Shown piece after piece: positions 53,751-62,418 of a stretch of 64,000 nucleotides of DNA. A model generated the notes under the pieces. The model was not told where the DNA came from and ran no database searches. It saw only the letters and a program-made list of their open reading frames with translations. Each line of letters opens with the position of its first letter. Position 1 is the first letter of the stretch. The stretch comes from Pedobacter sp. W3I1. GTDB taxonomy: Bacteria; Bacteroidota; Bacteroidia; Sphingobacteriales; Sphingobacteriaceae. The translations under genes were made by a program, and so were the position numbers. The stretch covers positions 4,216,001 through 4,280,000 of the forward strand of contig NZ_JAUSXN010000001.1 in NCBI RefSeq assembly GCF_030816015.1, written 5' to 3'.

Positions 53751-53846
53751 CGCAAAGAATAAACCACAAATATAATCAACAAATAACCAGCTATTTGAAT
53801 TTTAAAAGACTCTCGTTTCAAGAAAATAAATGACGATATATCGTTA
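53751..53846 (-). promoter_or_regulatory. Sigma-54-like promoter and enhancer site of the antiporter gene
   Basis: TGACGATATATCGTTA (53831-53846) is a near-perfect copy of the site inside a 22-bp palindrome with one mismatched pair (53828-53849). Minus strand TGGTTTATTCTTTGCG (53766-53751) has the classical TTGC at -12. Centre-to-start distance is 98.5 bp, about one helical turn longer than the others. Predicted +1 coincides with the A of ATG 53740. An overlapping sigma-70-type box TATATTTG (53774-53767) also exists. Confidence 0.5.
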
Positions 53847-54020
53847 TTTCACCTGAAACAACAGCTGAAATCGGCTAAGTAAATCATTACCCTGGTAAAA
53901 TTACAGGGCATTGAAACTGCTGATCGAAATTGCTGTTATCATCAATACGATTATCTTACCACTATAGCACCATTAGAAATAATCAGCAAAAATAGATTCT
54001 ACGGAACTACTTACGTAAAT

Positions 54021-54105
54021 TAACGAAATAACGCAAATAAACAATCAACAAACCAACAACAAATACCTAAAAATCAGACACTTATAAACTGGATTACAAA
54101 TTGTA
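54021..54105 (+). promoter_or_regulatory. Sigma-54-like promoter and half enhancer site of the hydrolase gene
   Basis: TAACGAAATAACGCAA (54021-54036) has a perfect left half and a weak right half. TGGATTACAAATTGTA (54090-54105) is the -24/-12 element, with predicted start 54116; centre-to-start distance is 87.5 bp. A separate -7 box TAGTTTTG (54161-54168) could serve basal transcription. Confidence 0.5.
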
Positions 54106-54219
54106 ACACTGGTAGCATAAAACTTAACATGCAGTTAGTGATCACCTCAACATCAATTATTAGTTTTGGTAATCGCAAAAACTGCTTTAAACAATTAAAA
54201 TTAATCTAATAAAAAAGCT

Positions 54220-55038
54220 ATGAGTACGATTAAAGTAAAAGACGGAACTGAAATTTACTACAAAGATTGGGGAACCGGACAACCAATCGTTTTTCATCAC
54301 GGATGGCCATTATCTGGAGATGACTGGGACACACAAATGATGTTTTTCCTACAACAGGGATATCGGGTAATTGCACATGATCGCCGTGGACATGGCCGTT
54401 CAGGTCAAAGCGCAAATGGTAATGATATGGATACTTATGTGGCCGACATTGCAGAACTCACCGCAGCACTCGACTTGAAAAACGCCATTCACATTGGCCA
54501 CTCAACCGGAGGTGGTGAAGTGATCCGTTACGTTGCAAAACATGGCAAAGGCCGTGTTGCAAAAGCAGTATTGATCAGTGCGGTAACGCCGATTATGATC
54601 CAGAACGAAAGCAATCCAGAGGGGGTGCCATTGGCGATATTTGATGAAATCCGCCAGGGTACCGGTTTTACAAGAGCACAATATTTTTACGATTTCCCGG
54701 TAGCATTTTATGGATGGAACCGTGATGGCAAAACAGTTCAGGAAGGGATAAAACACAACTGGTGGCGCCAGGGCATGATGGGGTCTGTTTTGGCACACTA
54801 TGAAGGAATCAAAGCATTTTCTGAATCAGATTTCACAGAAGACCTTAAAAGCGTAGAAATCCCGGTGTTGGTGTTACATGGCGAAGACGACCAGATCGTT
54901 CCTTTCAACCAGGCACCAAGAGCGGCAAAACTTTTACCAAATGGGAAACTGATCTCTTACCCAGGTTTCCCTCATGGTATGCCTACAACAGAGGCAGAAA
55001 CAATTAATAAGGATATTTTGGCTTTTATTAGATCTTAA
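54220..55038 (+). CDS. Alpha/beta hydrolase, non-haem chloroperoxidase/esterase type
   Basis: 272 residues. HHGWPLSGDDWD (oxyanion), DRRGHGRSGQS, nucleophile GHSTGGGE (Ser about 96), Asp in HGEDDQIVP (about 227) and His in PGFPHGMPT (about 256) are the hallmarks of the cofactor-free haloperoxidase/aryl-esterase group. Physiological role is usually ester or perhydrolase chemistry. It is divergent from the antiporter gene and has its own sigma-54-like element, in keeping with the stress theme of the region. Confidence 0.93.
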   Translation: MSTIKVKDGTEIYYKDWGTGQPIVFHHGWPLSGDDWDTQMMFFLQQGYRVIAHDRRGHGRSGQSANGNDMDTYVADIAELTAALDLKNAIHIGHSTGGGEVIRYVAKHGKGRVAKAVLISAVTPIMIQNESNPEGVPLAIFDEIRQGTGFTRAQYFYDFPVAFYGWNRDGKTVQEGIKHNWWRQGMMGSVLAHYEGIKAFSESDFTEDLKSVEIPVLVLHGEDDQIVPFNQAPRAAKLLPNGKLISYPGFPHGMPTTEAETINKDILAFIRS

Positions 55039-55061
55039 AGTATTTATAAACTGTCACATTA

Positions 55062-55111
55062 AGCTTGTCGAAATGCCTGTAATTTTATTTAAATAGGTCG
55101 TTCGACAAGCT
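55062..55111. repeat. Hairpin after the hydrolase gene, REP-like / possible terminator
   Basis: AGCTTGTCGAA (55062-55072) pairs with TTCGACAAGCT (55101-55111), 24 bp after the stop codon. It belongs to the same family as the hairpin at 14189 and may stop transcription, though no T-run follows. Confidence 0.55.
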
Positions 55112-55158
55112 ATCATTTATATACCTTCTGAAAAGTCGGTCCTCTCCGCTTAAGCATC

Positions 55159-55648
55159 CTATAGTGTGGACACATCTTTTGTTAATCCTATATTTGTTTT
55201 TTAGTACACGCTCCTAAGGCGATCGTCATGCTGAATTTATTTCAGCATCTTTCCAGCTATTAAAAGGTAGTCATTTCGCAAAAAAAAAATTAATTAAACG
55301 CAAACATTGATTATTCCGCTCTTTGCCGCGGGGCAAGGCACTTTGGAGCGCCAAAGTACCCAAAGCGCTCTGTCAATCCAGCAATGTGGCTTCTCACCGC
55401 CCACGCTCATCAAAAAAACAGTGGCACTTCGTTTTGTGTTCAATTTATATTAAAATTGAATTCAATACTAATGAACACAAAACCACTACGTTTCAGGTTT
55501 GGTAATGCTATTTGCACCATTTTGCACCTGTTTTTTTGATTCTCCCGCCACTTGGGATTGACGGCGTTCTTCGGTAAAGACTGTGGTTTATTAAAGCCAG
55601 CTAGCATGATGCCCAAACCATTCTTAAAAAGATGTGTCCACACGATAG
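55159..55648. mobile_element. Non-autonomous transposable element (MITE-like), 490 bp
   Basis: Terminal inverted repeats of 22 bp with one mismatch (55159-55180 and 55627-55648; core GTGTGGACACATCTTTT) are each bordered directly by the 10-bp repeat CTTAAGCATC (55149-55158 and 55649-55658), a clean target-site duplication. No transposase is encoded. The interior carries a hairpin (ATGCTGAA...TTCAGCAT), a GC-richer patch (GCGGGGCAAGGCACTTTGG) and an inverted TTTTGTGTTCAA repeat. Joining the flanks restores a short hairpin (CTCTCCG...CGGAGAG), so it inserted into an older repeat. Confidence 0.75.
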
Positions 55649-55785
55649 CTTAAGCATCGGGGAACGGAGAGATCTCTGAGTAATATCAAATTGAAACATA
55701 GATTTTCTCGACTTCGTTGCACACGCTCGAAATGACGACACCTTCTCTTGACTTAACAAGACACGAAGATTAGGTAAGAAAAAAT

Positions 55786-55860
55786 CGTCATTGCGAGAAG
55801 GCTTTTTCAGCCGACAGCCTGTCCTGATTTTCGGCGAAGCAATCTTATAACGATCGCTAA
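55786..55860. repeat. Decayed second copy of the CGTCATTGCGAGAAGG hairpin
   Basis: CGTCATTGCGAGAAGGCTTT and the following TTTCAGCCGAC are identical to the left arm at 51881. The right arm has diverged or been lost. The copy abuts the ligase-D remnant. Confidence 0.6.
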
Positions 55861-56200
55861 TAGCGGGCCGCATTAAGATGGCTTCTTCGTTCCTCTTCCC
55901 AATCCGGATCCAGATCAATCATGCAGTAATCGTGATTGTCCGGTGAGGTTACGCGGCTAGGCCAGGGGTTCATTTATATGCAGCCAAAACGCTCCATCCA
56001 GAACAGTGTTGCCCGGTCATCGCCTAGCAAGTATTCTTTCTCCTCCTCTTTTTCATTGGTATGGGGCATGGTGTGTGTGCCAGTCAGGTGCTGTTTCCTT
56101 CACATTTTCTGATAAAAACTCTGCCCATGGATTCCACTTGAAAAAAATAGAGCGTGTAATCAAAAAGGATAAATGGTCTGGTGCAGGAAATATCGGTTGA
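55861..56200 (-). pseudogene. Remnant of a DNA-ligase-D polymerase (LigD-Pol) domain
   Basis: Piecewise translation of the minus strand gives WNPWAEFLSENVKETAPDW...HHAPYQ, then after a +1 change NEKEEEKEYLLGDD and RATLFWMERFGCI. After a stop and another shift it reads NPWPSRVTSPDNHDYCMIDL and DPDWEEERR. The order and the motifs (DRATLFWM..GCI, NPW-SR, SPDN-DYCMIDLDPD) are those of the archaeo-eukaryotic-primase-type polymerase module of bacterial LigD. Only about 110 codons remain, with two frame breaks and no ligase domain visible. It lies in the repeat-rich gap 55039-56536. Confidence 0.6.
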
Positions 56201-56262
56201 GTTATAAAAACAACATTCCTATTTCCTAAGTACTGTTTTACGTTTTGCACTGTATTTTCTGT

Positions 56263-56536
56263 CATCTTTTCCGGCTTATATTGGCTCTTCCTCAATTGAT
56301 GTTAAAGATCAAATTTCTACAAATGTGTGTTAAAACACTTTCGCTTATCCAGATTATGTTAAAATCTTACTACGACCTGCAAAAAAACACTAATGGTTGT
56401 ATTCTTAAATGCGCTAGCTTCGTAGTGTTCAAAATAAAATATAACCGAGCAGCTGCAATCATCAGCGAATAAACTATTGGCAAAGTCTGCTTTATCAATA
56501 TAAACACAAAAACCCTTAATAAACAACCAAATAGGC
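56263..56536. other. Upstream region of the GH127 gene, nothing recognised
   Basis: AT-rich stretch between the ligase-D remnant and the GH127 start. No operator or coding sequence that I could support. Confidence 0.35.
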
Positions 56537-58939
56537 ATGAAGAACAAAAGAAACCAATTGCTGATATTTTGCACCTTACTGATCTCAGTATCACTTAATA
56601 CATCTGCGCAACAGAAAGATTATCCAATTCAGCCTGTGGCATTTACAAAAGTGCATGTACACGATAACTTTTGGCAGCCCAAAATGGAAATCAATGCAGA
56701 AGTAACTATCCCCTACGTAATTGCCCAATGTAAAGCAAACGGAAGAATGGATAATTTCCTACGTGCAGGAAAAAAATTGAGTGGAGATAAGATGAGCGAA
56801 TTTCCTTTTGATGATACCGATGTATACAAAGCAATAGAAGGAGCATCTTATTCCATTCAGAATAAAGCAAACCCAAAACTTGAAACTTATATAGATACAC
56901 TCATTACGATAATTGCTAGCGCACAGGAACCAGATGGTTATTTATTTACCTTCAGAACGGTAAATGCAAAAAAGCCGCACGAATGGATCGGCGCTAAACG
57001 CTGGGAGAAGGAAGAAATATTAAGCCACGAACTTTATAATGCAGGACATCTTTATGAAGCTGCAGTGGCTCATTATCAAGCTACCGGCAAAAAAACTTTG
57101 TTAAATATTGCGATCAAAAATGCAGACCTTTTGGTAAAAACTTTCGGCCCTGGAAAAATAGAAGAGTATCCAGGCCACCAGATTGTAGAGATCGGCCTAT
57201 CCAAAATGTACCGGGTTACCGGTAATCAAAAATATCTAGACCTCGCAAAGTTCTTCCTGGATGTAAGGGGACCGAAGGGCGATGCATACAATCAGGCCCA
57301 TAAAAAAGTTATCGATCAGCACGATGCCGTCGGTCATGCCGTGAGAGCAGCCTATATGTACACCGGAATGGCAGATATTGCTGCACTTACCGGCGATACT
57401 AAATACCTTTCGGCAATCGACGACATTTGGGGGGATGTGGTAAACAAAAAACTCTACATCACAGGAGGCATTGGTGCAACAGGTGCCGGTGAGGCTTTCG
57501 GTGAAGCTTACCAGCTACCAAACATGTCTGCCTATGCAGAAACCTGTGCTGCCATTGGAAATGTTTATTGGAATGAAAGAATGTTCCTGTTGCATGGAGA
57601 TTCAAAATACATTGATGTACTGGAAAGAACTTTATATAATGGCTTATTATCAGGCGTTTCTTTAAGCGGTGACCGTTTCTTTTATCCAAATCCACTGGCA
57701 TCTATGTTTCAACATCAGCGCAGCGCATGGATCAGTTGCGCATGTTGCATCAGTAACATGGCCCGCTTTTTGCCTTCTCTGCCCGGTTATGTATATGCGC
57801 AAGATAAAAACGACTTGTATATCAACCTGTTTATGGGCAACACAAGTAAAATTGCCCTTACAGCTACAACTGTAGAAATCACACAGACTACTGACTATCC
57901 CTGGAAAGGAGATGTAGGCATTAACATCAACCCTGAAAAAACAGCCACCTTTACATTGAGGATCCGGATTCCGGGTTGGGCAGCTCAGGATGCATCACCG
58001 GGAAGTCTTTATTCGTTCCTTGATAAAAAAACAGCTCCGGTAACGATTTCGATCAATGGGATGGCCACTTCGTTTACTACCGAAAAAGGCTACGCTGTTT
58101 TAACAAGAAAATGGAAAAAAGGCGATAAAATTTTCTTAAGTCTACCGATGGAAACCGACAAGGTGATCGCTAACAAAAATGTGAAAGATGATGCATCACG
58201 CTTTGTACTGGAACGCGGACCTGTTGTTTACTGCCTTGAAGGACCTGATAACAAAGACAGCCTGGTACAGAATATTATGATCGATAAAAATGCCATTGCC
58301 TCTTCTCATTATGAGCAAAACCTACTTAATGGCGTTGGCGTAATCAATATTAAGGGCCAAAGCACAAAACGGCAAATAAACAGTGATAGTATTTTGGTTA
58401 CCGCCCAGGATGTTAAGGCCATCCCGTACTACGCTTGGGCAAACCGGGGGCCGAGCGAAATGACGGTCTGGATACCTTATGAGCAATCGGCCGCCAGACC
58501 AAAACCGGCTCCAACCATTGCCAGTACGAGTAAGGTATCTGCTTCGCTTAAAAACAAGAGAATGTTTTCTGCAATAAAAGATCAGTACGAACCAGCGGAT
58601 TCAAAGGATACCAACTTTCCTTATTTGCACTGGTGGCCAGCCAAAAACACCAATGAGTTTATACAATACGATTTTGCATCTGAACAAACCGTAAGTGAAT
58701 CTAAAGTTTATTGGTATGATGATAGCCCTTGGGGTGGTTGCAGAATTCCGGTTTCTTATAAATTATTATATAAAAAAGGAGATCAATGGCTTCCCGTTGA
58801 AACAACCGCTCCTTACGAGATTAGTAAAGATAAATTTAATACCGTAAAATTTAAACCAGTAAACACAACTGCCCTAAGAATGGAAATTCAATTACCTGCA
58901 GAGCATGCAACTGGTGTACACGAGTGGGCAGTAAAATAA
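56537..58939 (+). CDS. GH127-like (DUF1680) beta-L-arabinofuranosidase-type glycoside hydrolase
   Basis: 800 residues with a signal peptide (about 1-24, ending TSAQ). The (alpha/alpha)6 barrel has NGRMDNFLRAG, DDTDVYKAIEGASY and the zinc/nucleophile cysteines by analogy to HypBA1: Glu335 and Cys337 in YAETCAAIG, and Cys403-Cys404 in ISCACCISNM. Beta-sandwich domains follow, and a C-terminal discoidin-like module (about 680-800; FPYLHWWPAKNTNEFIQYDF, WYDDSPWGGCRIPVSYKLLY) probably binds carbohydrate. It should cleave beta-L-arabinofuranosides or a related sugar. It precedes the second SusCD pair by 301 bp, with a terminator between. Confidence 0.9.
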   Translation: MKNKRNQLLIFCTLLISVSLNTSAQQKDYPIQPVAFTKVHVHDNFWQPKMEINAEVTIPYVIAQCKANGRMDNFLRAGKKLSGDKMSEFPFDDTDVYKAIEGASYSIQNKANPKLETYIDTLITIIASAQEPDGYLFTFRTVNAKKPHEWIGAKRWEKEEILSHELYNAGHLYEAAVAHYQATGKKTLLNIAIKNADLLVKTFGPGKIEEYPGHQIVEIGLSKMYRVTGNQKYLDLAKFFLDVRGPKGDAYNQAHKKVIDQHDAVGHAVRAAYMYTGMADIAALTGDTKYLSAIDDIWGDVVNKKLYITGGIGATGAGEAFGEAYQLPNMSAYAETCAAIGNVYWNERMFLLHGDSKYIDVLERTLYNGLLSGVSLSGDRFFYPNPLASMFQHQRSAWISCACCISNMARFLPSLPGYVYAQDKNDLYINLFMGNTSKIALTATTVEITQTTDYPWKGDVGININPEKTATFTLRIRIPGWAAQDASPGSLYSFLDKKTAPVTISINGMATSFTTEKGYAVLTRKWKKGDKIFLSLPMETDKVIANKNVKDDASRFVLERGPVVYCLEGPDNKDSLVQNIMIDKNAIASSHYEQNLLNGVGVINIKGQSTKRQINSDSILVTAQDVKAIPYYAWANRGPSEMTVWIPYEQSAARPKPAPTIASTSKVSASLKNKRMFSAIKDQYEPADSKDTNFPYLHWWPAKNTNEFIQYDFASEQTVSESKVYWYDDSPWGGCRIPVSYKLLYKKGDQWLPVETTAPYEISKDKFNTVKFKPVNTTALRMEIQLPAEHATGVHEWAVK

Positions 58940-58963
58940 CTTGTAATAAAAGTTCTCCATTAG

Positions 58964-59001
58964 AACTCCCTATTTCAATATTTGAGATAGGGAGTTTTTT
59001 T
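58964..59001 (+). terminator. Rho-independent terminator of the GH127 gene
   Basis: Stem AACTCCCTAT / ATAGGGAGTT (58964-58973 and 58987-58996), with further pairing in the loop, is followed by a run of T to 59001. It lies 25 bp after the stop codon. Confidence 0.85.
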
Positions 59002-59180
59002 ATGGATCGAGCCTCAGGATCATTTATTAATAACCAAGGTTTTCTAAATGACCAAAAGATAACCCAAGCCATTTGATCCTTAAAGCTTTAACCTCAAGAT
59101 CAGTTAACCATATAGGTTAAAAAACGATTTAAATCAGGTAATATACTCGTTATAATCAAGCGCCTACTATGTTAAATTTA

Positions 59181-59201
59181 TAAACGTTATAACGACGTTT
59201 A
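59181..59201. promoter_or_regulatory. Nested palindrome before the second SusC gene
   Basis: TAAACG-N9-CGTTTA (59181-59201) encloses the perfect 10-bp palindrome CGTTATAACG (59185-59194), about 40 bp before the SusC start. It is a likely operator or promoter-overlapping site; the protein is unknown. Confidence 0.4.
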
Positions 59202-59240
59202 AACTAACCAAAAAAAACTAATAAACTAATCAATAAGCTA

Positions 59241-62200
59241 ATGAAATTAAACTTTACTTTGAGGTGGGGTAAGTTATTAAGCATCCTTATATTTCTGGTG
59301 ATGCCTTTTCTTACCTTTGCACAAACCAAAATTACCGGTACGGTAACTGATGGAAAAAACGAGCCCATACCCGGGGCATCTATTAAACAAAAGGGCACAA
59401 CTAATGGTACCTCTTCGGATATTAAGGGAAACTTCTCGTTAACTTTAAGGGAAGGCTCTTCAACCTTAACCGTCAGTATTGTTGGCTACAAAACCAAAGA
59501 AGTTTCTACGACAGGTAAAACGAGTATCAACATTGAGCTTGCAGAAGATGATAACTCATTGCAAGAAGTAGTGGCGATAGGATACCAGAATATTCAGCGA
59601 AAAAACACCGCCGGAGCAATCTCATCTGTTAAAGGAAAAGATTTTGAAAATACGCCCTACTCTACTTTCGATGCGATGTTACAAGGTAGGGTTGCTGGTT
59701 TAACCGTTTTAAGTACCTCTGGCGAACCCGGCGGCACCAATATTGTTAACATACGCGGTGCCAGCAATGTAAATTTAGGTCAGAGCAGTTCTCCATTATA
59801 CGTTATTGATGGGGTAATCTATGATGTAAATGATATTGGGTCAGCCTATGGAAGCAGTCCATTGCAAGCCATTAACCCAAACGACATTGAATCTGTTGAT
59901 GTATTAAAAGATGCATCCGCTTCAGCCGTTTATGGTGCCCGTGCCGCAAATGGTGTTATTATTGTTAAAACCAAACGTGCCATAGCTGGTGCACCACCCC
60001 AGATCAGGGTATCTAGCTATTTCGGTATTGCCAATAAACCGGCATTAAAACCTATCCAAACAGGTACTGCAGAGCGAAGGTTGAAAATGGATTTACTTTA
60101 TGGAGGCAGTGCATCATATGATAAGTTAAAAAACCTGAGTATGATGCTAACTGATAGCCTAAATACTGCTTTTAACAATAATACGGATTGGCAGGGCTTA
60201 TTTCTTCAAACCGGAAACATTAGTAATGTTGATGCAAGCATTGCAGGCGCAACAGATAAATACTCCTATCGGTTCTCTTTTAACCGCTATTTTGAAGAAG
60301 GTGTAATGAAGGGTTACGACATTAACAGGGTAACACCAAGCTTATTTTTTCAGGTATCGCCAACCAAAAAATTATTGGTACAAACCAATTTATTCGTGGG
60401 TTTAACCAAAGCCAAGCATGGACAGGGAGACCAAAATAAGTATCCCTTTAATACCTGGGGGTTCCCATCATCTTTCTGGAAAATCGGCCCGGCTGAAGAA
60501 GCGCTTTACACAGGCAGGTATGAAGAGCTTCGCGATGATGATAAAACCACCAGTCTTAATGGAAATACCATGGCACAGTATACCATTATACCCGGACTGA
60601 ATTTCAAAAGTACCATCTCTTACAATATTTACAACAATACCAGGGGTTATTTTAAGCCGAGTTTACTAAGCGGAAGCGGACAAAACGAAGCCTATGGATG
60701 GGTTAACCAGAGTAACCGTTGGGAATTAGAAAACACATTAAATTATGCCAAATCGTTAAAAAGCGGGCACAACTTCAATCTGGTATTGCTGCAAGGCATG
60801 GAAAAAAATATTTCGAACAATACCTATAGCAGTAGTATAGGTAATTCTGATGCTGTAAAAACCGTAAACGGTATTGCCTCAGGTTCCAATCTTTTTTCCA
60901 GAAATGTTGTTGAAGAACGCTCACGTTTATCATGGATGGGAAGTTTTGTTTACGATTATAAAGGACGCTACCTAATGCAGGCAGTATACCGTACTGATGC
61001 TTCTTCAAGGTACAGTGCTGATAGTCGCTGGGGCTCATTTCCATCTATTTCAGCAGGCTGGAATATTGCTGAAGAGGATTTTTTTAAACCCCTAAAAAAA
61101 ACAGTTTCCTACCTCAAATTTAGAGCAAGCTACGGTGTAACTGGCAATGATCCAGGCGCTTATTATGCCCAATACCAGTCTCTGTTTTCGGATGCCAGTT
61201 ATCCTACTTCCGTACTGGGCAATGGGCGGCCAGGCGTATCGTACACCCAAAATGGTGCAGAATATTTACAAACCACCTATAACGGAACACAGGTACTTTA
61301 TCCTAATTATTACGACCCAGCCTCTTCTACTTCCATTAGTTGGGAAAGAAGCCCGCAATTTAACACCGGTATTGATCTGGGCCTGTTTAACGATAGAATT
61401 ACCTTAACTGCTGATTATTACATACGTGATTCTAAAAGTAAGGTGTTTAACGTAGCCGTTCCATTAACAACCGGTTATTCGTTAACATCAAACAACTATG
61501 TAGATCTGCGCAACACAGGTATCGAACTTAGCTTAACCACCAGAAATTTTGCGCCAACATCCAAATTTCAATGGTCAACCAACTTCAACATTGCCTATAA
61601 CGATAACTACATCACCAAACTTCCAAATGGAGGAAGGGATTTTACTTTCGGACCACCATGGTTACAGCAAACTCTTAGCGTAGGCGAGCCTTTATTTACC
61701 TATAAAGTTTGGGAAGTAAATAAAATTTATTCTACCGATGCAGAAGTTCCGGTTGATCCAAGAACAGGTAAAAGGATTACTCAATTTGGTGGAAGCCAGT
61801 TTAGTGCGGGCGATCCGGCAAGAGTAGATCAAAACGGGGATTATAACATTGATTACAATGATTATATCTCTTATGGAAATCCAAACCCTGATATCACTGG
61901 CGGCATGAACAACTCCTTTTCTTATAAAGGAATATCGCTTGATGTTTTGGTTACTTTTATATCAGGCCGAAGCTTGCGTAACGGTTACCTATCGGATAAA
62001 TTTCAGGATGCCGGAACTTCAGATCCATACAATTTCTGGGGACCGCGCTCTGGTCCTGCATCAAACTTTAATGCATCAGATTTTTGGACAAAACCAGGTG
62101 ACATTGCTAAATACCCGGGGTTGATTACAAATAATGTTGATAAATGGCACATTGGCCAGAGTATGTATGTAGAAGATGCGAGTTTTATCCGTATCAAAAA

Positions 62201-62408
62201 TATCAGACTCGGTTATGCTTTACCACAAAAACTGACTAAAAAACTAGGTATGAGCATGATCAGGTTTTATGGCCTGATGGATAACGTTAAGGTATGGTCA
62301 AAATCAACAGTACCTGATCCTGAAGCTGTTGGAATAGATGGATACTCAGGTGGTAATGATTATCCAATCCCTAAAAAGTACACATTTGGCTTTGATTTAA
62401 CATTTTAA
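59241..62408 (+). CDS. SusC/RagA-family TonB-dependent outer-membrane transporter
   Basis: 1055 residues, intact. Signal peptide (about 1-28, ending TFAQ), carboxypeptidase-like domain (KITGTVTDGKNEPIPGASI, about 30-110), TonB-box region VVAIGYQNIQRKN, plug with MLQGRVAGLTV, IRGASNVN, SPLYVIDGVIYD and DASASAVYGARAANGVIIVKTKR, then a long barrel ending YTFGFDLTF. It imports oligosaccharides with SusD as lid. It is 10 bp before the SusD gene and serves as an intact reference for the frameshifted SusC at 10332. Confidence 0.96.
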   Translation: MKLNFTLRWGKLLSILIFLVMPFLTFAQTKITGTVTDGKNEPIPGASIKQKGTTNGTSSDIKGNFSLTLREGSSTLTVSIVGYKTKEVSTTGKTSINIELAEDDNSLQEVVAIGYQNIQRKNTAGAISSVKGKDFENTPYSTFDAMLQGRVAGLTVLSTSGEPGGTNIVNIRGASNVNLGQSSSPLYVIDGVIYDVNDIGSAYGSSPLQAINPNDIESVDVLKDASASAVYGARAANGVIIVKTKRAIAGAPPQIRVSSYFGIANKPALKPIQTGTAERRLKMDLLYGGSASYDKLKNLSMMLTDSLNTAFNNNTDWQGLFLQTGNISNVDASIAGATDKYSYRFSFNRYFEEGVMKGYDINRVTPSLFFQVSPTKKLLVQTNLFVGLTKAKHGQGDQNKYPFNTWGFPSSFWKIGPAEEALYTGRYEELRDDDKTTSLNGNTMAQYTIIPGLNFKSTISYNIYNNTRGYFKPSLLSGSGQNEAYGWVNQSNRWELENTLNYAKSLKSGHNFNLVLLQGMEKNISNNTYSSSIGNSDAVKTVNGIASGSNLFSRNVVEERSRLSWMGSFVYDYKGRYLMQAVYRTDASSRYSADSRWGSFPSISAGWNIAEEDFFKPLKKTVSYLKFRASYGVTGNDPGAYYAQYQSLFSDASYPTSVLGNGRPGVSYTQNGAEYLQTTYNGTQVLYPNYYDPASSTSISWERSPQFNTGIDLGLFNDRITLTADYYIRDSKSKVFNVAVPLTTGYSLTSNNYVDLRNTGIELSLTTRNFAPTSKFQWSTNFNIAYNDNYITKLPNGGRDFTFGPPWLQQTLSVGEPLFTYKVWEVNKIYSTDAEVPVDPRTGKRITQFGGSQFSAGDPARVDQNGDYNIDYNDYISYGNPNPDITGGMNNSFSYKGISLDVLVTFISGRSLRNGYLSDKFQDAGTSDPYNFWGPRSGPASNFNASDFWTKPGDIAKYPGLITNNVDKWHIGQSMYVEDASFIRIKNIRLGYALPQKLTKKLGMSMIRFYGLMDNVKVWSKSTVPDPEAVGIDGYSGGNDYPIPKKYTFGFDLTF

Positions 62409-62418
62409 CTACTAAACA

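Noticed and set aside
53740..53821. Longer antiporter reading frame starting at TTG 53821
   Set aside because: It would place the start upstream of the predicted promoters and add a non-homologous leader; ATG 53740 begins the first membrane helix.
55440..55643. Minus-strand frame of 67 residues inside the MITE
   Set aside because: Its first codons are the terminal inverted repeat itself, and it has no similarity to a transposase.
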